Shown here: positions 1 through 12,865 of the stretch, in pieces
How positions within the stretch are numbered: the stretch's first letter is position 1
Layout of the letters: each line of letters begins with the position of its first letter
From: Apostichopus japonicus
Lineage: Eukaryota; Echinodermata; Holothuroidea; Aspidochirotida; Stichopodidae
Length of the DNA: 64,000 nucleotides
Direction: 5' to 3'
Assembly: GCF_037975245.1 (NCBI RefSeq)
Contig: NC_092563.1
Coordinates: forward strand, 234,001 to 298,000
Made by a program: the position numbers and the translations under genes
The notes under the pieces: generated by a model
What the model was told of the DNA's origin: nothing
What the model saw: the letters and a program-made list of their open reading frames with translations, nothing else
Database searches by the model: none

Positions 1-140
1 GAGGATGAAAGATAAGTATGCGTGGGATGATGATAGAAGGTAGGTATGCATGGGATGATGATAGAAGGTAGGTATGCGTGGGATGAGGATAGAATGTGAG
101 TATGCGTAGGATGAGGATGAAAGGTGAGTACGCGTGGGAT
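1..140. repeat. Minisatellite, about 32-bp unit
   Basis: About four and a half diverged copies of a purine-rich unit whose core reads like 'gtatgcgtgggatgatgat' followed by 'agaaggtag'. The array starts before the window, so its full size is unknown. Confidence 0.8.
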
Positions 141-189
141 TTTTTTAATACTGAAGTCCTTAACCTTTTAATCAATTGTAAAAGTACCT

Positions 190-612
190 TTCTAGGAGAT
201 GCTGGTGTCCTTTATGAGCTGAAAGATAAAGTACCACTCCTTTTCTGAAGGTAATCTCTTCATCACCTTTGACCCGATGTATTTCATCCATTACATTGTC
301 GACGTGTCCTTTAACTGTTGAGTTTATGAGTCTCTCATACTCCGCTAACACCGAAACTCGAAATTGTGTCCCCTGGGTAACTTTAACTTCATGAAGGGTA
401 ACCTCACCGTCATCCAAGATGTGATTCGATTTATATGATAACTGGAAAAGTTGGGACGGTATACCAGATGAAAATTCCACAAGAGATTGTAATTCTTCCA
501 CGGTCATATTATGTTGCACTATCAAGGTAATAATGTTACCCCACGGGAGCTTGACAAGGACATCGAAAGAGCGCACAAATCGTCCACCGGCGTCCCTCAC
601 ACCAACCTTCAT
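190..612 (-). CDS. ANKUB1-like exon: ubiquitin-like domain and start of ankyrin region
   Basis: This minus-strand open frame starts at an ATG at 612-610 and stays open to a stop at 172-174. A plausible 5' splice site (AAAG|GTACTT) lies near 190, so the last few residues of the open frame are probably intron. Residues about 14-90 look like a ubiquitin-like fold, with the pattern 'TVEELQSLVEF' and 'GIPSQLFQL' and a later 'GTQFRVSVL'. It is followed by 'FRKGVVLYLSAHKGH', which resembles the opening of the ankyrin region in ANKUB1 (ankyrin repeat and ubiquitin domain containing 1). That layout, a Ubl then a short linker then ankyrins, is what suggests the family; it is by-eye similarity only. The rest of the protein would lie before position 1. 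The function of ANKUB1 is poorly known. An unrelated Ubl protein is the main alternative. Confidence 0.45.
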
Positions 613-2330
613 GATTGTATAGGTTATTGAGATGAGCTTGAGATGAGATTAGATGATTTAGTATATTACAAAATCAATTCTTTTGATCACGTGCTGATAT
701 TCCAGGCACTGTCACTGATTCCGATCGTTCAAATTTTCTAGATTTATAATAACTCAGACAGATAATTTATTCAAGCTCGATGTAAAACTGAGAGGTTGTT
801 GAAGAGTCAGCATGAGCCGACGTTCAGCCCTTCCCCCACTGGCACCCTCTGCCATGGAGATACCGTTCCAACAGCTGGCTCTATGGCCCTACACAGTAAA
901 TCCGACTATAGGCCTACAAAGAACTATATAATAAATAAACAAGCAATAACTTGATATGGGCCTGTAAAACGATCCTAATTTCAGTATTTACAAGATATCA
1001 GCATTAAACCGAAATCCATTTAGTTTGTCTATTTACCTCACAATGAAGTGTTCCGATTCACTGTCATATTTTTCGTATGAGTGTTATGAAAGATTCAGAA
1101 CAGTTCTGTTTTCTTCAAGTATGAGAGATCCTACCTCCAATATGAGAAATACCGCACCACAAAAAAAGGTAATGGCAACGTTTAGCGTACTGTGGACAGA
1201 AGTTGGTAACTCGCAGTAATATACCTTATAGATAACGAAATGAGAGAGAGAGACACACAGCAATATTAAATCTTCACATCTCCTCTTTCATAGAACTAGC
1301 ACTCTGATGTCTGCGGAGAATTGACAGTTATGCACACACTCCTATGCACTCCGGAGGGTTAGTGTTTTCCGTTTAATCGCTATTATTCTGTGACTGTCTA
1401 CCGCTAAACACAAGACCATGACAAGCATTGATTGTACATAAACAATAGCATTGGCTATGGCCCTTGTCGCTAAGCAATCTGCCTGTAAGCCCTCGATCAA
1501 TATCATCTACAAGTGTCAGAAGGGCAAGTTGGGCAACTGCGAGCATCTGTAGGGGAGATTACCAGGGACGATGATGTTCTTTAACATCAACAATTTCTGC
1601 TTTGATTTATTGCATTATTGCGATATATATAGATATATCTATATATATCTAATATATCTATATATCTATATATATAGATATATATATACAGAGAACTGAT
1701 TCCGGGTCACTTGTATATCCGTATTATACAGTATTTATATCCTTTTAACAGACAATTCAGTAATACGATCCACAAGGAACCGTGAGGACAGACAATAGTT
1801 TGAGCTACCCGACACTACCAGCGTGAATTAAGGGTCAAGATCCATCAGGGCGGGGGAGGGGGGTCCCTTAAATTTCAATTCCCATTTTCTAAGGAACTTG
1901 ACTGTATCTTTTTTTCCTTTTTTCTCTCTTTTGTCAATTTCTATCACACGGCTTTTGACTAGATCATCATCACGATGTGACGTGTTATAGACACGTGTGG
2001 TGCAATTTGAAGCACGTAGTATACGGTAAGTTAGTTAAAGGTCTGCTTTATTGGCTCCAATTATAGCACGCTAGAGGAGAGTTTTGTGATAACGTAATCA
2101 ACCTGCCACGGTCGTAAATTGATCTCATGCTCTACAATTAGCCTGCATAGCCGATTACCACCAATAGGCTTGTGTAAACACTGTGTGGAAATATGTTCAT
2201 GTCTACAGTGTAGTTATATGACCCACATACATGCAAATATATGTGGCAGGCGTTGTAGATTAAGTAATAGGTCGATTACGTACTCTCAAGAAACTTTTCC
2301 ATGATATTGATAATGTACATTTATACCGCG
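613..2330. other. Intergenic stretch, no gene recognised
   Basis: I see no convincing coding exon here. There is an AT-only microsatellite of 'tatatatctatata' type at about 1620-1690 and a short poly-G run near 1851-1862. The small open frames are in low-complexity or unbiased sequence and lack splice or homology support. Confidence 0.5.
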
Positions 2331-2454
2331 CCCTTACGACACAAGTGTCGTCAGAAGCGCCTAACAAATCACAATATTACCCCGGTCAACGATAATCTGT
2401 CAAACATAGAGACAACCCCTCCACATGCAGCTAAACAGAGCCCAGCTGACAGTA

Positions 2455-2605
2455 TTATCCGGTCTCCGGTCTCCATTTATACACCTTGGTGAAGAGAGGC
2501 AATGGAGATAAAGTGCCTTGCCCAAGGACACAACGCAATGATCTGGCCAGGGCTCGAACCTGCAATCCTTAGATCACAAGTCTACTGACCACAACGCTCT
2601 GATAG
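2455..2605 (-). repeat. tRNA-derived SINE, minus-strand copy
   Basis: On the minus strand this reads a tRNA-like head (box A 'TTGTGGTCAGTAG', box B 'GGTTCGAGCCC'). It is followed by the body 'TTGTGTCCTTGGGCAAGGC' and 'ACTTTATCTCCATTGC', then 'GGTGTATAAATGG'. The same order occurs on the plus strand at 44195-44489, so both are copies of one family. The anticodon-loop position reads GTG, so a tRNA-His-like ancestor is possible, but the anticodon stem is decayed. Confidence 0.8.
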
Positions 2606-4959
2606 CGTGCCATAGTTGGGGCCTATACAGCAGACGAAATGACGAGTGGGCAACCGCTCTGTTATCTTTATATGACCTACTCAGGTCGGGAAAACACGAC
2701 AACGATAGCCAGATAAGAGAGGTGGGGAGGTGTAAACAGGGGACTGCAAACAGGGGTAGTAGAGCCGCGCACGTTTCTCCTCCCGGGAAAATTTTAAAAA
2801 GTGTGTCTCGTCTAAGTAAGTATTGCCTCCTTTTTTGGTTATGAAATTTTTGTAATGGAAAGGTGCCCGCTTATTTTAAAATGTGATTTTTTTTTTGTTG
2901 AGAAATAATGAAAACTATAATATAAAAGTGGTAATTTGTTTGAAACTTAATAAAGTTATTTAAAAAAAACGAATAGTCGTTAAAAGAAGTTTTAAATGTA
3001 CTGAAATACTGGAATTTTTGGGGTAGAGGGTGCACGGAGTTGTTTTAGTTATCGGGACGTTAATGGTGATTTTGCAGATTCTTTCTCAACTTACCAAAAT
3101 CAAATGACCGACACTATCATTCGGCGATTGTTCCCCTTCCTCCAATGAGATACAACCCTCTTACGCCACCGTTGACTGTAAACCCGTCCATTTTCGCTTT
3201 TAAAACAAAATGTTATGTCTGTAACTCACCCCTGCCAATGCGGCAGGTAGGATGGGGGAATCCCATCATAAAAATCCACGTTACCGTTATGGTAAAGAGT
3301 TTTAGTAATATGCCACTAAGCAAAGGACCATGTTCCAAATAAGTCAATAGAAAACGACTTCTGTTGCGAGAAAGAAGGAAGGCAAATCCATTTGATCCTA
3401 GAAACTGAGAAGGCAAATATCTAGACGATTATTACGTCATTTCTCAAATGAGTAACAGTCAAATGTCCAAATTTTGATTTACCGTACGCAAGTGACGTGT
3501 AAGATTTTACGTATGGAAAATGTAACCATTGGCGGTGTTCTCGGCTCATCGGCTGCCGTGCACTATCAGTGCGGCCAATAGTGTAGCATATTTTGCGTTA
3601 CCAATATGGTCAGTCAATTTCCATATTTTTCCGCGTGATCATAATATTGCATTTTAAGCAACCAGACAATACTGTTGAATAGAGAATTTGTTTCGTGCAG
3701 GGATTCGTGTAGGTTTTCGGTTTGTCTTCTCAAAGTCTCGAGCAGTTAAAAAATTCGGATATTGAAAGGTATGAAGTGCTCTAGAGCCATTTGAATCAAC
3801 AAACCACACAGTTGTCCTAGTAGTAGTACACATTTCGCAAAACTGGTAAAACTAACAGAGATGTCCCGTGTTGGGCATAAACTGATTAACGCTACGCACA
3901 ACTGTGTATTAGGCCTAGTATTACAAGACACATGAGTTTCTCTATTGCAGAACTATCTTGATTATGATTAAGATCAACTCACTCAAACGGTTGCCCCGCG
4001 TAAGCCTGGATGTCACTCATTGTTAGAGTTTACTTCAGGTCTTGGCTTAGGATAACAACCATAAAGTACTTGACACGTGTGGATAGGATAGTATTGTAAC
4101 TTGTTTTATCATTCAAGTGAATTCCAGATGTATTTGACTCTGAAGGCTGTGCCGTAATAAGTACTCAAAAGGCATTAAAAGCAGAGATATTTCTATTGAA
4201 ATTGCCCAAAATATCATGAAATATATGTGAAATTATATGGAGATTTGCAAAGTTAGATACATACATGTATCACTTTCAGAGAAACATGTAAATTTCTACT
4301 TTGAAATCTTTATAGTGCCATAATTGAGCATACCATGCGACTGCAGTTGTACATAAGCAAGAGGTTGAACAATCTATGGATACTTAGTTTTTAGATAAAT
4401 TATGACATCATTCGATCCGAGAAAACATGAGGCATTAGTTTGGTAGATTTTGTCTGCTTTGATACTCCTTGGTTGCAAATCGTAATTGCTAATGATGTGT
4501 TATAGTATGAGCCTACTGTATGAAGCAAGCCTACATTATATTGTGCAAAATTTTCAATATAGTTTTTAAAACTTCCCAAAATCATTTTCTTCTCTTATAA
4601 CATGACATATTAGATATTCCAAACTTTGGACCTTAAGTTTCAGAATATGGTGTTAAGAAATATTAGAAATGTATGTATGTATGTATACATGTATGATATA
4701 TACAGCTTGTTTAAGGAGAGGCTATGATGGAGTTGGAAGTGGTTGGCAGAAATGAATTGAATGATCTCAGTTTATTCGTATTTAGTGTCATATTTACTGG
4801 TGAGACAATATCTTACATGGTGTGCTTGACATTGAAACTTTCTCACTGCTTATGTCATATATTGAGGCTAAGATCTATTACCTGTACATGTTGAGAATAT
4901 AACTGAGTTTTCATTTTGTTCACAGGATTTCAGCAAAGTCATGAGAAATTAACAAGATC
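2606..4959. other. Intergenic stretch upstream of SYS1
   Basis: No coding exon recognised. The sequence is AT-rich. A splice-acceptor-like tract (ttttgttcacag) ends at 4925, 34 bp before the SYS1 start codon. An untranslated first exon of SYS1 therefore probably lies somewhere in this stretch, but I cannot place it. Confidence 0.5.
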
Positions 4960-5121
4960 ATGGCCAGTGGATTCCGAAGTTACGTCTGGGATCCTTTCCT
5001 CATTATATCCCAAATAGCCACAATGCAAAGCATCTTCTACATGGGCTTTGGCCTGTGGCTTTGTTTTGTAGATTTAATACTGCAAGTTCCACAAAGTTTA
5101 GATCACCTTTTTAGTTATAGA
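4960..5121 (+). CDS. SYS1: SYS1 coding exon 1
   Basis: Codes residues 1-54 from ATG at 4960. It ends in phase 0 before a GTGAGT donor. It holds the conserved FRSYVWDP motif and the first membrane segment. Confidence 0.95.
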
Positions 5122-7679
5122 GTGAGTAAAGACCTTGTGTTATAGAAACATTAAAAATTGTCATTGAACACCTGAGAATGGATTTTTCTTTGATTTACAC
5201 ATTGTTATTACTTTTATCTGAACGTCATGGCAGTATTCGTTAAAATGTATCAGTAATTTCGCACATTCCATGTGAATTGTGAAAGGAAACCTTTAGGTAG
5301 CAGAAGAGGTTGTATTCATGATGTACATTAGCACACTACATTACAGGGCACGTCAGTTTTCCACCAAATATGCTGGAAAGTCAAATGACACTACAGTAAT
5401 GCTTTAAGTTCAATAAGCACAGTAATGGCACCCTAGAAGCGTTTAGCTCACATTTATATGTTGAAACTTAAGGCACCAAGAGTGATCACCATTATTGACA
5501 TACACTAGATATTGCAACTGTTTTCCCAGATGCTTAATCCCAACTGACCCCTTAGCGTCAGTCTCCCGATACTCTCCATAACAACTGAATGTACAAAAAT
5601 ATACTATTTCATTAGAAAATAGTACCAAATTAAAAGATGGCATTAATTACAATTTTGCTAACTTGTATTCTCGTCATGTTTGTTTCAGAATTTAGAGTTT
5701 GGAACTGGTGGGGGAAGATTAATAGCTGCAATTTATGTTTTGAATGCTCTGACTGGGTGAGTAAATCACAAATTTAATGCTATTGTATTGTCAATTTGAT
5801 AATTTATCACACTGTGGAAGGATGAAAAGGTTATTTTCATTAATAGCTTAATCCATCGATAATTTCATTGTTGTGTTTTTCTTTCCTTATTGAGAAGAAG
5901 TGAATATTTATGGACTTGACATGTTCCTTGAGCTTTTCAGATTCACTATCTGATGACAAGGTCCCTTTTTTTAATGGTTTACTTTCTTTTCTATAATAGG
6001 CTGGGATAGGTAATTGGCAAGCAGCACTTAGAAGCAACCTTTAGTTGAGACAATAACCCCAGGAGAATATTATAGGGTTAATATTTTAGGAAACTGTGTC
6101 TTTTTTGGTAATTGTGCTACTTTACCTTATGACAAGAAAGTGAGCTTTTACTGTACATCTTTGGTCTAAGTTTCTCTTTACTACTTATATACTTTGGCCA
6201 AAATCTAGATTCAGTGCTTATGTTAGCTATCTTAATTGTTACAAATCAGAAAATTATCATATATTTGATAAAAAAAACCTTTATAAAAGGTACAAATCTT
6301 CAAAATGGTTTTTTTTCAGACTCTTACCGCGATCAAGCATGGCCAAGTGTAGACAGTAATCAGTGATAAACTGCATGTCGTCGTGAAGACCTTAGAAGTT
6401 TAGCAAAACTAGTGTCCTTCGTCCAAAACGAAAGTTTTTGTATTCTTGGTACTTTAACAAGTTAGCATTATAAGTGTTCAAAATTTCCATATTTTTAAAA
6501 TCCTACTGCTAAGCTGTGTAGATAAATCACTCTTATGTTTTCATAGTGAAAGCTGTAAATGTCACAGGTCTGGGAGCTACCTGCACTATGACAATTACTA
6601 TTTGATTACTTGATTACTTCGTTTATTTCATTGTGACTGAGATATTTCTGACTTACAGACTTTGTGTTATTAGCCGTCGGCATGATTCTGAATCGTCTTG
6701 TAATTACTTATTTCCCACAAATTATGATTAAAATGTTCACTAGGGATTATACTATGACTTAACAATGCTAACATTTTCAGGATTTTTTGCCGTATAGCTC
6801 GGTGCAGGCTTCCAACTAACTTGACTAATAAGTCTTACTTTTTAAACAAAAAAATGGGAGCACTTTATGGGGGGAATCATCATCAATTTTTCATGAATAG
6901 TGAAGTATTTTGCAATCACATTGACATAAAATTCAATGAAACATTGGGTTTTAAGTTAGAGCAGTTGGTACAAATAATGAATTTGGTGAACATTATGAAG
7001 AACTTTCATATGTTACTCCTACAAAATAGTCTTTCATGTAGGCTATTGAATTGGTTGCATGATTTCAACTCAGACTAAGTCTGAGGTATTCAAGTTTGAG
7101 TGTTCTTCAAGTTCGTACTTTATGACACTGATAATGTAGTGAGAAATAATGAGAGTCTTAAACAAGGAGCAATGCCTAAATTTCAAAATTCCCATCTGTA
7201 TCATATATATCACCTAAACATGGCATAGGGAAATGTTATCTTTGATGTATTCTATTCAACTCAAACTACAGCCTCAGAAGGCATTGTCTAGTCTGTCTAC
7301 ATGATCTGCTGTTTGAAATGAAGAGTTCATGATTGATCAGTAATAGAGCCTTGTCTATTTCAATCAGTTTGTGGCTGTTGTTTACTGTTTTAGGATGTGT
7401 GTTCATCATTCTACCTTTGTTGCCTTCTTTTACAGTGCATTAGGCCTTTGGTTCGTTGTTCAAAGATCCAAACAGTGTACAGACTTTGCAGCCAGCATGC
7501 ACATCCTTCATCTGTTCTTCTGTTGGATTTACAACCATCAGTTCCCTGGGACATTTGCCTGGTGGTTGATGAATATAGGCTGTGTAGCATTAACAACAGT
7601 TCTTGGAGAGTTTCTCTGCATGAGGACAGAAATGAAATCCATTCCATTGTTGGATGGTAAAAGCAGAGCAGACTTATGA
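4960..7679 (+). CDS. SYS1: SYS1, Golgi-localised integral membrane protein (coding exons 4960-5121, 5689-5756, 7436-7679)
   Basis: SYS1 is a small multispanning Golgi membrane protein. In yeast and mammals it recruits the small GTPase Arl3p/ARFRP1 to the trans-Golgi and so supports golgin recruitment and trafficking. The three exons join to 157 residues plus stop, close to the 156 of the human protein. The N-terminus has the family signature FRSYVWDP. Hydrophobic segments fall at about residues 14-40, 64-85, 92-108 and 115-138. The C-terminal part reads GEFLCMRTEMKSIPL, also family-typical. Splice junctions are clean: AGA|GTGAGT at 5121, tttcag at 5688, GG|GTGAGT at 5756 and ttttacag at 7435. 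Phases match (0, then 2). The exon-2/exon-3 join restores the conserved 'LTGALGLWF' stretch. A 5' untranslated exon probably lies upstream because an acceptor ends at 4925. Confidence 0.95.
5689..5756 (+). CDS. SYS1: SYS1 coding exon 2
   Basis: Codes residues 55-76 plus two bases of a Gly codon. It is bounded by tgtttcag and GTGAGT. It is too short to stand out as an open frame and was found by family continuity. Confidence 0.93.
7436..7679 (+). CDS. SYS1: SYS1 coding exon 3 and stop
   Basis: Begins after ttttacag; its first base completes the shared Gly codon. It codes the last two membrane segments and the conserved cytosolic tail, ending at TGA 7677-7679. Longer open frames that begin before 7436 run into the intron. 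Confidence 0.95.
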
Positions 7680-9538
7680 AGAATGAGATGCATTCTTTTC
7701 CCAAGAAAGTCTTTCCTTTGCTTAGATGGTTGATGTAACTTGTTCAGCAATGGGCTTCACAGGAGAACAAGTAATAGAAAGTCACCAAAGAAACTAAAAA
7801 CGTTTCAAGAGGTTGAGAAGGTACTAATCAGAAGGCAGCACACTGGAGACAAGGACTCACTAATCACTTTTAATTGGGAACCTGTTGGTATGGTGAGAAT
7901 GAATTCATGTGTACGAGACATATTAAGGAAGACCGTGTGGCAGCAGGAAATACGACAGCATCTGTGTACAAATGGAACTAGCTTTACTTCCAATATGGGA
8001 GATGGTGGACTATGGGGCATCAGACAAGGTTATCCATTATACATGCACTGGTCTTTTCTGTGCACATGTTGAATGTTGTGACATAATAAAATTGATCAGG
8101 ATTCACTGGGAACAGAGGATAATTTCAATTCCACTAGCCATATTGAAATCTGTCTCTAGGGGCTGATATATATGCATGACACGTTAGAACTGTACGCAGG
8201 AAAGGTGTTGGTTCCTCACACAAAAGTGAGCAGAAGGAAGTGTGTAACATGCAAGCATTTTAGCATGGAAGAACTTGGCAATATATTGCAAAATTTAGCT
8301 TGCAAACAGGTGCAGCCTGTTAATGTACTAAAGTGTTACAAAACGAAAGCAAATTGAAGGTGTTGTTTTAAACCAGATGTTAGAACAAACATGATATGTT
8401 TAACAATATGCTGTGAATGAAGAAGATCTATTTTGCATGTATATGCTATCGAAGAAGAGATGTTTAACAACCATATCTACCTACAGTTAAACAACCAACA
8501 GCTGTGGAGATAGCAAACTGAACTTCCTATGAAATATCAAAATGAGTCAATCAAATAGATGCCGTTCAGATTACAGTAATATTAATGAAGGAATAGAAGC
8601 AGTCTGTGCAATCTCAAAGTGAAAAGGCCTACAGTTGAATATGTTTGTGAACTTTTCTGTCACCTCCTGAGAGTGTTTCTATGTGTCCAGAATGCAGGTT
8701 TTGATGTAGTTTGTCAGCTTGGAATGTTGTATCAGCACTCTGTAAGAACTGTTTCAGTACCAAGAAAGGAAAAGAGAGTGGGTAATTCTTCGAAGAGAAA
8801 GGGTAGTTTCTCTTGAACTTTGAACCTACAAGTGACAATTCATATGACTTCAGGTACTGTTTCTAAACTTACTATTTAAGTTATTCAAGGTACTTACCAA
8901 GAATAATTCAACATCATGTTGTTCAATATCACTGCAGAAAAGTTCCAACATGAAGGACAATTGCAGGCTTTTGTATTGGTCAATGTCCTGTACCAACTTT
9001 CTTTTTACTCCGTAAAGGCATAGTTAGCTACTGCAGCAGTAAGCTTTAACATGACAGTAAAGGGAATACTTTAGTGTTCACATTGTGTGTAGCAGCATGG
9101 AAGGCTCTGAACTATGCTTGTACACACTTGTATAGCAATTTGCCCGTTTTGCAAAGCATATTGCGTTGCCCTGCATTAACAGGTTCAGCCCTTTATATAC
9201 AAAGTAGGCTAGCCTAAGTACATCTGTGAAGGTGTGATAGATCTAGGATAGCCCTAAATATATTTCAATGAAGTACCTCTTTCATAGATTTGCATAATGT
9301 CATTTTTATGTACTATTTATTTTCTTGTAATTGTAAGGGGGGCGGGGGGGGGGCTGTTTGTTTAAGGCTTGTTTAGAGCACTTGATTATAACACAGCCTT
9401 CTGTGGTACTTTTTTTTCTCCTTATTTCATAGTTGTATAAATATATATTGTCTGATTGGTGTATTATCACCATATTATCATATTGGAAACTGTACACACC
9501 ACAATTAAGTGTTTTGACTCTCTTTACTAAGTATGGTG
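7680..9538. other. SYS1 3' untranslated region and intergenic sequence
   Basis: Several small plus-strand open frames (7740-8072, 8172-8357, 8619-8816) lie here without family resemblance or splice logic. I treat them as untranslated sequence. A G-rich tract sits at 9338-9354. Confidence 0.5.
8085..8090 (+). promoter_or_regulatory. Possible SYS1 poly(A) signal AATAAA
   Basis: This is an AATAAA hexamer about 400 bp after the SYS1 stop codon. It is only a candidate, because the region is AT-rich and other hexamers follow. Confidence 0.3.
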
Positions 9539-10800
9539 GCTTTATAGGGACATTGCAAAATAAATTAGCAACTCAAATTCTCATTATGATATTAATAAAT
9601 AAAATTTTGACTTTTAATCTCATTATTTTGACATTAGTAATAAAAATTTTGACTCTTTGGTTACGATGCCGAAGGCTCGGTAAACTTTGCAGTTGTGCTG
9701 GCATGCATGTTTGGGTGTTTGTATGTAATGGCCAGCTTGTAAACAGGATATCTCAACAAACACAAGTTGAATCAACTTAATACTTTGTAGGTAGATTCCC
9801 CATGATGTGTAGATGTGACATATTGTTTGCGGTTCCCATCTCGTCAATATTAATGAGTGGGAGGGGCTTAACAAAAAACTTCTTAAAATGTCACTATCTC
9901 TTCCAACCGTATGTCAGATTTAGTTAACACTTGGTATGGTAATGTAACTATATAGTAAGTACATGTTTTTTGCGACAACAAGCTTACCTCATCAATAGTC
10001 TTGAGAGGTTGGGGATTAATGGGAAATAATCAAAACAGCTTGCAAACATGATATCTGAAAAACCACAAGGTAGATAGATGCCCCATGATGAGTAGTAGAT
10101 GTGACCTATTGTTTGTGATTCTCATCTCATGAATATTAATGACTAGGCGGGGCTTAACCTAAAATTTGGTTCACACTGGTCTGGTGATGTTGGCACATAA
10201 TAAGCACATTGTCAAAACGTCTCCAACCTTATATCAAGAACCAAATGTTCCATGGTTCTCATCCTTGCTATATTAGTTTTGTCACACTACATTCATATAT
10301 CAACTGTGTTGTTTGTGGATGCATATTATGAATATTAAACAGTGAACATAACATTCTTAATCAGATATCTCTGAAATAACATGTCTAGTTAGTTTTATAC
10401 ATGTACTTGGATAATACAATGTATGTAGATACATGCTCATGAGATCATAAAAAATTTGACCTCATTAATACTCATGCATGTATCTGATTTTATACTATGT
10501 CACTAAATAGGCTTTGTCAAACATGATAACTGATTCCTGGTACCTTCCTTTATATGTTGCAGTATAAGTCAATATATAATATTCTTCATTTTGTGCACAA
10601 TGTCATGTATATTAACATGTATGGCTTACCACACTATGAATATGTTTAGCATCGGAACCACTAACGTTTTCATGATTAGTTTTCATTATTTTGACTTTTA
10701 AAGTCATAATAATGAGATGAAAAGTCAAAATGTTGAGATATTGAGGCACTATTTTTTTCTTGTGTCCCTGTTAAGCCATCGTAGCTTAGAATGAAATACA
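9539..10800. repeat. Composite repeat with inverted ends and two internal tandem-like units
   Basis: The ends are inverted copies. At 9540-9672 is a segment rich in 'attttgactttt' and 'ctcattattttgac' with 'agggaca' at its outer side. The reverse complement of 10675-10790 repeats the same order. Inside, two related units occur at about 9740-9960 and 10030-10210. Both contain 'aggtaga' with 'ccccatgatg', 'gatgtgac' with 'tattgttt', and 'atattaatga' with 'ggggctta'. It is probably a non-autonomous mobile element; no target duplication was identified. Confidence 0.6.
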
Positions 10801-11803
10801 TTTCTGCATAAAAATCACAGTTCCTTTTTCAGTTAAACGTTGTTGAAACTTTGTGTGATATGAAAAAGTTATTTATTTTGATGCAATTGTTAAATAGAAA
10901 GACAAGCAGTGAAAATACCACGTTTGTTGCAAAAAATAGTCTTTCACAAACTAAATAAACTGTGAATATCACTAAATTTCTATAACTTCTTTGTTTTCTA
11001 TACAAGAAGCGGTTTGGCAAAGACGTGTGTAGCTTTCACAAATTATTGAGACGGGGGGGGGGGGGGAGGGGTGATAGGGTTCTACAAAATGCTACAACTT
11101 CGCCGTTTTTGTTCTTTAACATTTCGTTGCTCGGCCAGTCATTGTCATTGAAGTCTCTCTCGATAAAGCTAGGCGGTTTCGAAATGTATGCCGCAGCACG
11201 CAAGCCTGCCTATCTTTTACATGTCACAGGTTTGGAGCTCAGTGAACAGGCGAATGACGGGCAGTAGCGTCATCATTTGTGGTATGGTTTTTCATCCCAA
11301 ATAGGCTAAAGCGTCATCATCAACGTATTTTTCGGCTGACAACTTTTTTATAGGGAGACTAGCGAGTAACGATGGCTCCGTTTCGTTTAGTTTGGAAGTT
11401 TTGCAAGATGGATACTGATTTCTCTGAGGCTCGATGTGATTAGGAGGCCTTTGTTACCTTCAGTTACATTGATTACACAACCATGCACCAACAAGTAAGG
11501 TCCGCGGTGCAACGTTGGTGACGGTACCATGTCTAAACTGCTGTGAGAGGTCGTCTGGCCTCAGATCTGGTTATCTGTGATTGCCTTTTACTCATGGCTT
11601 GAAATGGACTGTTGGTCCCGTGACAGTATTAGGTGTTATCTTCACTCAATAAAAGGTGTTATCTGTTCAAGCTACTACTCTCCTAAGTTTTCCCGTATAA
11701 AACGGTCTCATCTATCTCTCCTTTAGAAAAACGATCACCAATTTCAATGATAACTTTTCAACTCTAAGGCTGTGTTTTACATGCCTTTGTATCAGAAGAC
11801 ATC

Positions 11804-12340
11804 ATGTATGTAACATATCTTCTAGATGCGTATAACCGTCATTTACAGATGAATACTTTTATTCAAATATATGATATCCACGACTATCCTCTTATCGGTA
11901 TTTACGCTATTCCTAAGGAATGGAAAGCACGCATGAAGCTGAAAGCTGTTATGCCAATCATGATCCATTTAAAACCTTGCAAAACCACATCCAACAATTC
12001 TTGATATATTTAATAAGACTTTAACAGGGTCTTTACCTCCTTTACTCTTCTAGCTGCCACTGAGAATGGGAACAGGTTCTAGATTTTATACAAATGAATA
12101 CGATTGGAAAACCAATTTGTCACCATTCGTTTCGGAAAAAGATAGCAAAATCCAGTACTTTCAGTTTCATTTCATTCACTGCATTCTTGGTACAAATCGT
12201 TTTCTTGCGCGTTTTATGAAGCACGATCATACGTTACGTTACTTCTGATATTTACATGATGAAACAATAACTCTTTTGTTTTTGGAATCATCTCTAATTT
12301 CATTTTGGATGTTGAACAGACGGTGTTTGGTCTCAAAATA
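11804..12340 (+). pseudogene. Non-LTR retrotransposon (LINE) 3' coding fragment, decayed
   Basis: Two open frames on the plus strand (11804-12004 and 12066-12248), plus a shifted continuation, together resemble the post-reverse-transcriptase part of LINE ORF2. There is 'IPKEWKARMK' in the first. The second has 'FQFHFIHCILGTNRFL' and then, in another frame, 'DETITLLFLESS...FW', like the usual 'K..HRIL.TN.FL ... E..E.I.HLF..C....FW' end. Frameshifts and stops show it is dead. By-eye similarity only. Confidence 0.45.
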
Positions 12341-12608
12341 GGAGAGAAGAGGTTTATTATGCAACGAATTTTTGCACTAGTTGAAATTTCTTATACAAGT
12401 GGAAATACAGCTTGCTCTAATGTATATAGTTGAAGGTCTTATATATAAGTAATTCGCAATTAAAATCAGCATTACCTTCTTGCTTGTTCTTAATCAACTA
12501 ATGCTTTCGTTCGGGTTCTTGTTTGTGTTTTAAGTTATGTCATTTTCCATTTCTTCTTGCTAGTCTGGAAAGATGTTACCTAAGTGAACAAATTATACGC
12601 AAAGATTA

Positions 12609-12865
12609 CTCTTGCCATGCTCAGGGGCCTGGTCAGCATCAACAAGTATTACCAATCGTGCATATTCAAGTGTCACCTTACTATACACCAGTAATGGTGT
12701 CTGTGATGGATTTATTATCTGTTACACTCAATGTTGTCTCTGAGTGTAACAGATAATAAATCCATCACAGACACCATTACTGGTGTATAGTAAGGTGACA
12801 CTTGAATATGCACGATTGGTAATACTTGTTGATGCTGACCAGTGCTCTTGCCATGCTCAGGGGCC
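12609..12865. repeat. Perfect hairpin (two 100-bp arms, 10-nt loop) flanked by 21-bp direct repeats
   Basis: Bases 12631-12730 and 12741-12840 are exact reverse complements at all 100 positions, with a 10-base loop at 12731-12740. Immediately outside, the 21-bp stretch starting 'ctcttgccatgctcagg' occurs at 12609-12629 and again in direct orientation at 12845-12865. No open frame of interest spans it. Confidence 0.95.

Noticed and set aside
6821-7078. 85-codon frame in SYS1 intron 2
   Set aside because: SYS1 exons 2 and 3 join perfectly without it and its sequence has no SYS1 similarity.
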